A stretch of 18,717 nucleotides of DNA from Pseudomonadota bacterium (lineage in GTDB: Bacteria; Pseudomonadota; Alphaproteobacteria; Rhizobiales; Xanthobacteraceae): the NCBI GenBank assembly GCA_023414975.1, contig JAEZMI010000266.1, positions 1 through 18,717 on the forward strand. Reading direction: 5' to 3'. Positions 13,425-18,717 of this stretch are shown in pieces; the first letter of the stretch is position 1; the number at the start of each line of letters is the position of its first letter. A model generated the notes under the pieces. The model did not search any database. It saw only the letters and a list, made by a program, of their open reading frames with translations, and had not been told where the DNA came from. The position numbers and the translations under genes are program-made.

Positions 13425-14873
13425 GTGCTCAACCGTCGCGACCTGCTTCGCACATCCGCCGCCACCGCCCTCGCTCCGGCCCTCGCCGCGGCCGGCCTTT
13501 CCGGGCCGGCGCTGGCCGAGACCGCCCCCGGCGCGACGCAGCCGAGCATCCGGCAGATCGCCGCCGCCGGTTTCATTTACGGCCTCCCGCTGGTGATGAA
13601 TTACGGTGTGATGTTCGACAATGTGCTGGACCCGAAGTCCGGCCAGTGGAAGGCGCCGTTCAACACGATCAATCACGAGGCGCGCCTCTTCACCTATCGC
13701 GACACCTCGGTCCTCACCCCCAACAGCGACACGCTGACGTCCCTCGCCTGGCTCGACCTGCGGGAGGGGCCGCTGGTGGTCACGCTGCCGCCGGTCGATC
13801 CCAAACGTTACGTCTGCGTGCAGTTCGTCGACGGCAATACCTACAATTACGGTTATGCGGGCAGCCGGACGACCGGCAATGGCGGCGGCAATTACCTGGT
13901 GGTCGGCCCCCGCTGGTTCGGCCGCACGCCGCCCGGCATTGACGGCGTGTTCCGCTCCTCGACCTTCTTCTCGCTGGTCAATTTCCGCACCCAGCTCTTC
14001 GATGCCGGCGACCTGGACAATGTGAAGAAGGTGCAGGAGGGCTATCAGCTGCGCCCGCTCAGCACCTTCCTCGGCACGGGCGAGGCGAAGCCGGCCCAGC
14101 ATTTCCGCTACCCGGCCTTCTCCAGGGACCGGCTCGATCAGGAGTTCTTCGCCTATCTCGACTTCGCCCTGCGCACCGCCCCGGCCCGCCCGGATGAGCG
14201 CTGGATCCGCGACCAACTGAAGCGCATCGGCGTCGGCCCGGATCGCGGCTTTCGCGTGCACGAAATGCCCGAGCAGGATCAGGCGGAGATCATCGCCGGC
14301 ATGAAGGAGGGCGAGGCGCGGCTCGCCGAGGCCGTGGCCCAGGCCGGCGCGGAGGTGAATGGCTGGCGCATCGGCGCGCCGTTCGGCGATGACGCGTTCT
14401 TCCATGGCGACTGGATGCTGCGCGCGGTCGGCACCCGGCTCGGCATCTACGGCAATGACCCCGCCGAGGCGCTCTTCCCGGCCGCGCGGACCGACAAGGA
14501 CGGCCAGCCGCTCGACGGCGCCAAGCATCGTTACACGCTGACCTTCCCGAAGGACGGGCTGCCGCCGGTCAACGCCTTCTGGTCGGTGACGGTGTATGAC
14601 GGCAAGACGCAGCTTCTGAGCAAGAACCCTATCGACCGCTACCTCATCAACTCGCCCATGCTGCCCTCGCTGAAGACCGACCCGGACGGCTCGCTCACCC
14701 TCTACATCCAGAAGGAGACACCGGGCGCGGACAAGGAAGCGAACTGGCTGCCGGCGCCCGACGGGCCGATCTCCCTGGTCATGCGGCTCTATTGGCCGAA
14801 GACCGGCGCCCCCTCGATCCTGCCGCCCGGAAAGGGCACGTGGCAGCCGCCGGGCATCGTGCGCGTCGCCTGA
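13425..14873 (+). CDS. Tat-exported DUF1254/DUF1214 domain protein
   Basis: Periplasmic protein of 482 aa. The N-terminus MLNRRDLLRTSAATALAPALAAA is a twin-arginine signal, probably cut after ALA near residue 31. A DUF1254-type domain follows (about 45-190: GFIYGLPLVMNYGVMFDN, DTSVLTPNSDTLTSLAWLDLREGPLVVTLPPVD, YVCVQFVDGNTYNYGYAGSRTTG). A DUF1214-type C-terminal domain covers about 365-470 (YTLTFPKDGLPPVNAFWSVTVYD, LINSPMLPSLKTDPDGSLTLYIQKETPG). Both are widespread and functionally undefined, often together in one protein. The start is GTG with AAGGAG 6 bases upstream, an excellent site. The strand is well supported: a long frame also exists on the opposite strand but has no domain similarity. 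It stands alone, convergent with radC, and appears unrelated to the peptide locus. Confidence 0.92.
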   Translation: MLNRRDLLRTSAATALAPALAAAGLSGPALAETAPGATQPSIRQIAAAGFIYGLPLVMNYGVMFDNVLDPKSGQWKAPFNTINHEARLFTYRDTSVLTPNSDTLTSLAWLDLREGPLVVTLPPVDPKRYVCVQFVDGNTYNYGYAGSRTTGNGGGNYLVVGPRWFGRTPPGIDGVFRSSTFFSLVNFRTQLFDAGDLDNVKKVQEGYQLRPLSTFLGTGEAKPAQHFRYPAFSRDRLDQEFFAYLDFALRTAPARPDERWIRDQLKRIGVGPDRGFRVHEMPEQDQAEIIAGMKEGEARLAEAVAQAGAEVNGWRIGAPFGDDAFFHGDWMLRAVGTRLGIYGNDPAEALFPAARTDKDGQPLDGAKHRYTLTFPKDGLPPVNAFWSVTVYDGKTQLLSKNPIDRYLINSPMLPSLKTDPDGSLTLYIQKETPGADKEANWLPAPDGPISLVMRLYWPKTGAPSILPPGKGTWQPPGIVRVA

Positions 14874-14937
14874 GCCTCCAGCGCTCGCGGCCAAGCGCTC
14901 CGCCCCACCCTCGCGTGCCGGTCTGCCGCGCGGGGGT

Positions 14938-15687
14938 TCAGATCAGCCGCATGCCGCGCAGGCTGGCATGGCCGTCCTTGCCGACGATGATGTGGTCATG
15001 CACCTCGATGCCGAGGGGCTTGGCCACATCGATGATGGTCTTGGTCATCTGGATATCGGCATTGGACGGGGTCGGGTCGCCGCTCGGGTGGTTGTGCACG
15101 AGGATCACCGCGCTCGCCGCCAGTTCGAGCGCGCGCTTCACCACCTCGCGCGGATAGACCGGTGTATGGTCCACCGTGCCGCGCTGCTGCACCTCGTCGA
15201 GAATGAGCTGGTTGCGCTTGTCGAGGAAGAGGATGCGGAACTGTTCCTCCTCGGCGAACGCCATCGAGGCGCGGCAATGCGCCAGCACGGCGCTCCAGGA
15301 GGACAGAACGGGGCGCGCGCGCATGCCCTCGCGCGTGATACGCTCCACCGCGGCGGCGACGATCTTGAACTCGGTGATGATCGCCTCGCCCACCCCCTTC
15401 ACCTCGCGCAGGCGCTGGGGCGAGGCGGTGATGACCTCGGCGAAGGAGCCGAAGCGTTCGATCAGCTTCTTGGCCAGCGGCTTCACGTCGGCGCGCGGTA
15501 CCGCGCGGAACAGCACGAGCTCCAGCATCTCGTAATCGGCCAGCGCCTCCGCCCCCGCCTGGCGGAAGCGTTCGCGCAACCTCTCGCGATGCCCGACGAA
15601 ATGGGGCGAGGTGTCGGGCAGCGCGGTCTCCGCGAAGCCGTCACCGGCCGCGGCCATGAGTGACTCATCCTCCAGCGGCTTCCCCAT
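14938..15687 (-). CDS. radC: RadC-family JAB/MPN domain protein
   Basis: Protein of 249 aa. The N-terminal half has a helix-hairpin-helix-like region (LREVKGVGEAIITEFK, about 95-110). The C-terminal half is the JAB/MPN fold with the metal-binding HNHPSGDPTPSNAD (H198, H200, D211). It ends DHIIVGKDGHASLRGMRLI, typical of the family. Despite its historical name, a DNA-repair role is not established; the fold suggests a metal-dependent hydrolase. I chose ATG 15687, 17 bases after the map stop. An ATG at 15657 with GGAGG upstream is an equally possible start (239 aa). An open frame extends back to a GTG at 15765 inside map but would overlap it by 61 bases. It is probably cotranscribed with map. 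Confidence 0.93.
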   Translation of the reverse strand: MGKPLEDESLMAAAGDGFAETALPDTSPHFVGHRERLRERFRQAGAEALADYEMLELVLFRAVPRADVKPLAKKLIERFGSFAEVITASPQRLREVKGVGEAIITEFKIVAAAVERITREGMRARPVLSSWSAVLAHCRASMAFAEEEQFRILFLDKRNQLILDEVQQRGTVDHTPVYPREVVKRALELAASAVILVHNHPSGDPTPSNADIQMTKTIIDVAKPLGIEVHDHIIVGKDGHASLRGMRLI

Positions 15688-15704
15688 CCAGCCCCCGACC
15701 GGCT

Positions 15705-16532
15705 TCAACCGTTGCTGAACATCGGCTTGTGATAGCCCTTGGGCGAGATCGTGAAAATCTCGCACCCGCTCTGCGTAACCCCGACCGCATGTTCGAACTG
15801 GGCGGAGAGCGAGCGGTCGCGCGTCACCGCCGTCCAGCCATCCGACAGCACCTTCACATGCGGCCGCCCGAGATTGATCATCGGTTCGATGGTGAAGATC
15901 ATGCCCGGCAGAAGCTCCGGCCCCTCGCCGCGCCGGCCGACATGCACGATGTTCGGCTCGTCGTGGAAGAGCTGGCCGACGCCGTGGCCGCAGAAGTCGC
16001 GCACCACGCTCATATGCAGCGGCTCGACGAAATCCTGGATCGCCGCGCCTATGTCGCCGACATGGTTGCCCGGCCGCACCTCGGCGATCCCGCGCATCAT
16101 GGCTTCATAGGTCACGTCGAGCAGCCGCTCTGCCCGGCGCGGAATCTCGCCCACGGGGAACATGCGGCTCGTGTCGCCGTACCAGCCGTCGACGATCAGC
16201 GTCACGTCGACATTGACGATGTCGCCCTCGCGCAGCGGCTTGTCGTTGGGAATGCCGTGGCAGACGACATGGTTGATCGAGGTGCAGGTGGACTTGCGGT
16301 AGCCGCGGTACATCAGCGTCGCCGGCAGCGCGTGATGATCCATCGCGAATTCGAAAACGGCGGCGTCGATGGCCTCGGTCGAGATGCCCGGCTGCACCAT
16401 CTCATGCACGAGATCGAGCGCCTCGGCGGCGAGGCGGCCGGCCTTGCGCATCCCGGCGAAACCCTCCGGCCCGTGCAGCTTGATATGGCCGGTCTTGCGC
16501 AGCGGCGCGCCAGCGGCCTCGACATAACTCAT
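15705..16532 (-). CDS. map: Methionine aminopeptidase, type I
   Basis: Cytoplasmic enzyme that removes the initiator methionine from new proteins; 275 aa, close to the usual length. All five metal ligands are visible: D109 (VNVDVT), D120 (GWYGDTSRMF), H183 (GHGVG), E216 (FTIEPM) and E247 (QFEHAV), plus the conserved H92 (CHGIPND). The N-terminus MSYVEAAGAPLRKTGHIKLH is short and lacks the zinc-finger extension of some type I enzymes. The ATG at 16532 is chosen because the alternative upstream start (16586) adds unrelated residues. radC follows 17 bases downstream on the same strand. A 96-base gap separates it from the GNAT gene upstream. This is an ordinary essential housekeeping gene. Confidence 0.97.
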   Translation of the reverse strand: MSYVEAAGAPLRKTGHIKLHGPEGFAGMRKAGRLAAEALDLVHEMVQPGISTEAIDAAVFEFAMDHHALPATLMYRGYRKSTCTSINHVVCHGIPNDKPLREGDIVNVDVTLIVDGWYGDTSRMFPVGEIPRRAERLLDVTYEAMMRGIAEVRPGNHVGDIGAAIQDFVEPLHMSVVRDFCGHGVGQLFHDEPNIVHVGRRGEGPELLPGMIFTIEPMINLGRPHVKVLSDGWTAVTRDRSLSAQFEHAVGVTQSGCEIFTISPKGYHKPMFSNG

Positions 16533-16628
16533 GATCGAACGTCCAGTCCTGAAGCTTGGCCGAATGTAAGCGATCCGTACCCGCACGCAAGGAAAGCCGG
16601 CCGTCCCGCCGCGCGCATGTGAGGTTGT

Positions 16629-17801
16629 TCAGCCCAACACCTTGGCCATGTGCACCAGCCGGCGGTCGGGCATCTGCTCCACCCGCTCGATGGCGAAGCC
16701 CTTGCGGCGATACCACTGGATGTTGGCCGAGAGCGGCTCGCCGGTGTAGAGCCGCGCCGTGGTGCGCCCGAGCGAGCGCGCCCGCGCCTCGCCGGCGGCG
16801 AGAAGCGCGTTGCCGAGCCCGCTGCCCTGCGCCATCGGGGCGGTGGCAACGCTGTCGATCAGGAGATCGTCCGGCCGCGCCTGAAGCACGAGAACGCCGT
16901 CGAGCCCTTCCCGGCCCTCCGTCTCGCTGTCGGCCACCCACACCTCGCGCGAGCGCAGCACGTCCTTGTAGTTCCACAGCAGCGGCACCGGCTCCACCCC
17001 GAGCAGGATTCGGTTGCGGGCATAGGCGGCCTGCTGCACCGCCTCGATGGCGGGAATATCCTCGCTCGTCGCGCGCCGGAGCGTGCGCCCCGCCGCTTCC
17101 AGACGATCGGCGTTGAAAACGCCGAGCGCCACGCGCTGCGCGCCGTCCGCGTCGAAGTTCTCCGGCGCCAGCCAGCTTTCGAAAGCCACCGCGATCTGCG
17201 GCCATTCCTCCTCCAGCATCGCGAACCACGCCGTGTCGCGGTTACGGCCCTTCACGATCATGTGGTGGCGGAAAATCCCCTCGAAGCGGAAGCCATAGCG
17301 CTCGGCCGCGCGCCGCGAGGGGGCATTGAGGGCGTTGCACTTCCACTCATAGCGGCGGTAGCCCAGCGTCTCCAGCGCGTGGCGCGCCATCAGATACATG
17401 GTCTCCGTGCCCGCCGGGGTCTTCATGAGGGCCGGCGTATAGAGAATGTGCCCCACCTCGATGCAGCGGTTCGGCGGGTCGATGCGCAGATAGGTCGCGT
17501 GGCCCACCGCGCGGCCCGTCGCCTTGTCGACGATGGCGAAGAGCAGCGGATCGTCCTTCGCCGCCGCCGCCGTGTAATAGGCCTCGAAGGCGGCATAGTC
17601 GGGATAGGGCCCGTTGGGCAGATAGGCCCAGATCGCCGCCGATCCCGGCCCGCGGGTGGCGGGAAACAGGTCCGGCCCATGCGCCGCGACGTCGAAGGGA
17701 ACGAGATCGACCCATGTGCCGCTGATCACCGCGCGCGCCGGGCGCGGGGCGGGCGTCGTATCCACCACCTCGCCCAAGGGCAGGCTCATCTCGTCCGTCA
17801 C
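16629..17801 (-). CDS. Tandem GNAT-family N-acetyltransferase
   Basis: Protein of 390 aa with two acetyltransferase folds. The N-terminal one (about 25-215) resembles the RimJ/RimL type, which acetylates protein N-termini or small molecules: GTWVDLVPFDVAAHGPDLF, IVDKATGRAVGHATYLRIDPPNRCIEVGHILYTP, then YEWKCNALNAPSRRAAERYGFRFEGIFRHHMIVKGRNRDTAWF. The C-terminal one (about 238-390) is a plain GNAT with the acetyl-CoA loop in VATAPMAQGSGLGNALLAAGEARARSLG and GEPLSANIQWYRRKGF. Either domain alone would be a full gene in most genomes. I chose GTG 17801 because GGAGG lies 5 bases upstream. GTG 17813 and ATG 17789 are alternatives. It is divergent from the aminotransferase gene with 161 bases between. 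The substrate cannot be told. Confidence 0.88.
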   Translation of the reverse strand: MTDEMSLPLGEVVDTTPAPRPARAVISGTWVDLVPFDVAAHGPDLFPATRGPGSAAIWAYLPNGPYPDYAAFEAYYTAAAAKDDPLLFAIVDKATGRAVGHATYLRIDPPNRCIEVGHILYTPALMKTPAGTETMYLMARHALETLGYRRYEWKCNALNAPSRRAAERYGFRFEGIFRHHMIVKGRNRDTAWFAMLEEEWPQIAVAFESWLAPENFDADGAQRVALGVFNADRLEAAGRTLRRATSEDIPAIEAVQQAAYARNRILLGVEPVPLLWNYKDVLRSREVWVADSETEGREGLDGVLVLQARPDDLLIDSVATAPMAQGSGLGNALLAAGEARARSLGRTTARLYTGEPLSANIQWYRRKGFAIERVEQMPDRRLVHMAKVLG

Positions 17802-17962
17802 GGCGACCTCCACCTATTGCGCCAAGCGCCGACCGCAGGCGTCGGCCCGCCGGTGCGGCCTTGAAGCCGCGTCCTGTCCGTGGGACAGCTTGGCAAAAAC
17901 CACAAGCGATTTCTGCCGCCCGCCCGGCTCGGAACCGCTCGACGAAGTAACAAGGAGTGAGG

Positions 17963-18717
17963 ATGACGCCCGCCAGCCCCGCCATCCAGCCTGTCGCCGC
18001 CTTCTCCCGCATCGGCGAGGAGAACGCCTTCGCCGTGCTGGCCCGTGCCGCGGCCCTGTCGGCGCAGGGGCGCGACATCATCAATCTCGGCATCGGCCAG
18101 CCGGATTTCGCCACCCCCGGCCACATCGTGGAGGCGGCGGTCAAGGCGCTGCGCGACGGCCATCACGGCTACACGCCGTCGACCGGCATCGCCCCGCTGC
18201 GCGAGGCGGTCGCCGCCGATATCCACCGCCGTTTCGGGGAGGAGATCGACCCGGCGCGCGTCGTCATCGTGCCCGGCGGCAAGGTGACGATGTTCGCCGC
18301 CATCCTCATGCTGGGCGAGCCGGGCGCGGAGATTCTCTATCCGGACCCCGGCTTTCCCATCTACCGCTCGATGATCGAATTCACCGGGGCGACGCCCGTC
18401 CCGGTGCCGATCCGCGAGGCGAACGGCTTCGCGTTCTCGGCGGAGGAAACGCTCGCCCTCATCACGCCGCGCACGCGCCTGCTCATTCTCAACTCGCCCG
18501 CCAACCCGACCGGCGGGGTCACGCCGAAAGCGGAGATCGACATGCTGGTGGCGGGCCTTGCCGCCCATCCGCAGGTCGCCATCCTCTCGGACGAAATCTA
18601 CGACCAGTTCCTCTTTGACGGGCAGGCGCACACGACGCTGCTGTCCTACCCCGAAATCCGCGACCGGCTGATCCTGCTCAACGGCTGGTCGAAGACCTAC
18701 GCCATGACCGGCTGGCG
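17963..18717 (+). CDS. Class I/II aminotransferase (partial)
   Basis: Cytoplasmic pyridoxal-phosphate aminotransferase; 251 codons are visible before the right edge. Family blocks: INLGIGQPDFATPGHIVEAA near 40, GYTPSTGIAPLREAVA near 70, VIVPGGKVTMFAAILMLGEPG near 100, YPDPGFPIYRS near 130, NSPANPTGGVTP (substrate/cofactor Asn) near 180, ILSDEIYDQFLFDG (cofactor Asp and Tyr) near 210, and GWSKTYAMTGW with the Schiff-base Lys at about 244. The layout matches the aspartate/aromatic aminotransferase I-gamma type. The substrate cannot be fixed from the visible part. The ATG has AAGGAG 5 bases upstream. The gene is divergent from the GNAT gene, in ordinary chromosomal context. Confidence 0.94.
   Translation, partial: MTPASPAIQPVAAFSRIGEENAFAVLARAAALSAQGRDIINLGIGQPDFATPGHIVEAAVKALRDGHHGYTPSTGIAPLREAVAADIHRRFGEEIDPARVVIVPGGKVTMFAAILMLGEPGAEILYPDPGFPIYRSMIEFTGATPVPVPIREANGFAFSAEETLALITPRTRLLILNSPANPTGGVTPKAEIDMLVAGLAAHPQVAILSDEIYDQFLFDGQAHTTLLSYPEIRDRLILLNGWSKTYAMTGW

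Noticed and set aside
13200..13425. Pro-Ala alternating string on the minus strand, considered as the tail of a lost gene
   Set aside because: It arises from a repetitive G+C-rich run, with no start, SD or upstream coding sequence that is not antisense to the DUF1254 gene.
13170..14894. 574-codon open frame on the minus strand opposite the DUF1254/DUF1214 gene
   Set aside because: It is rich in Arg, Gly and His without domain motifs and is an antisense shadow of a gene with a clear Tat signal, SD and two known domains.
15688..15765. 26-codon N-terminal extension of radC from GTG 15765
   Set aside because: It would overlap the map gene by 61 bases and adds residues outside the known family fold.

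Overview
The window is G+C-rich bacterial DNA with dense gene packing, frequent GTG starts and purine-rich ribosome binding sites. A map-radC pair, a Tat-exported DUF1254/DUF1214 protein and an IS5/IS427-type insertion sequence fit an alphaproteobacterium, probably of the Hyphomicrobiales. The order is an inference; the sequence alone does not fix a genus.

Layout. (1) Positions 1-7009, minus strand: a peptide natural-product export locus of the NHLM/Nif11 type. In transcription order it holds three small precursors with Nif11-like leaders (7009-6755, 6755-6462, 6318-6004), a HlyD-type adaptor (5750-4449), an ABC exporter with an N-terminal C39 leader peptidase (4447-2300), and a second ABC transporter (2296 to beyond base 1, cut at the start of its ATPase domain). 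(2) Positions 7010-10531: three paralogous AraC-type regulators, the first divergent from the precursors behind a recognisable operator/promoter. (3) Positions 10711-11934: an exported Sel1/TPR repeat protein. (4) Positions 12069-12332: a fourth Nif11-like precursor, strikingly A+T-rich, on the plus strand. A complete 839-bp IS427-group element (12332-13170) is inserted in its stop codon, which is regenerated. (5) Positions 13425-18717: apparently ordinary chromosomal genes: DUF1254/DUF1214 protein, radC, map, a tandem-GNAT protein, and a class I aminotransferase cut by the right edge.

How it may work. The leaders end in a double-glycine-type motif (GG or GA). The C39 domain of the exporter should cut there while the exporter, adaptor and second ABC protein move the C-terminal cores out of the cell. 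The cores contain no cysteine and no modification enzyme is visible, so they are either exported unmodified or modified by enzymes outside the window. One core is a 35-residue glycine-zipper peptide resembling pore-forming bacteriocins. The other three are 8-17 residues, rich in Trp, His and Arg. The AraC paralogues probably control the locus: two of them share an upstream GTCTCAAAA-TTGCC element.

No stretch over 300 bases lacks a gene. No tRNA, rRNA, CRISPR array or replication origin was seen.
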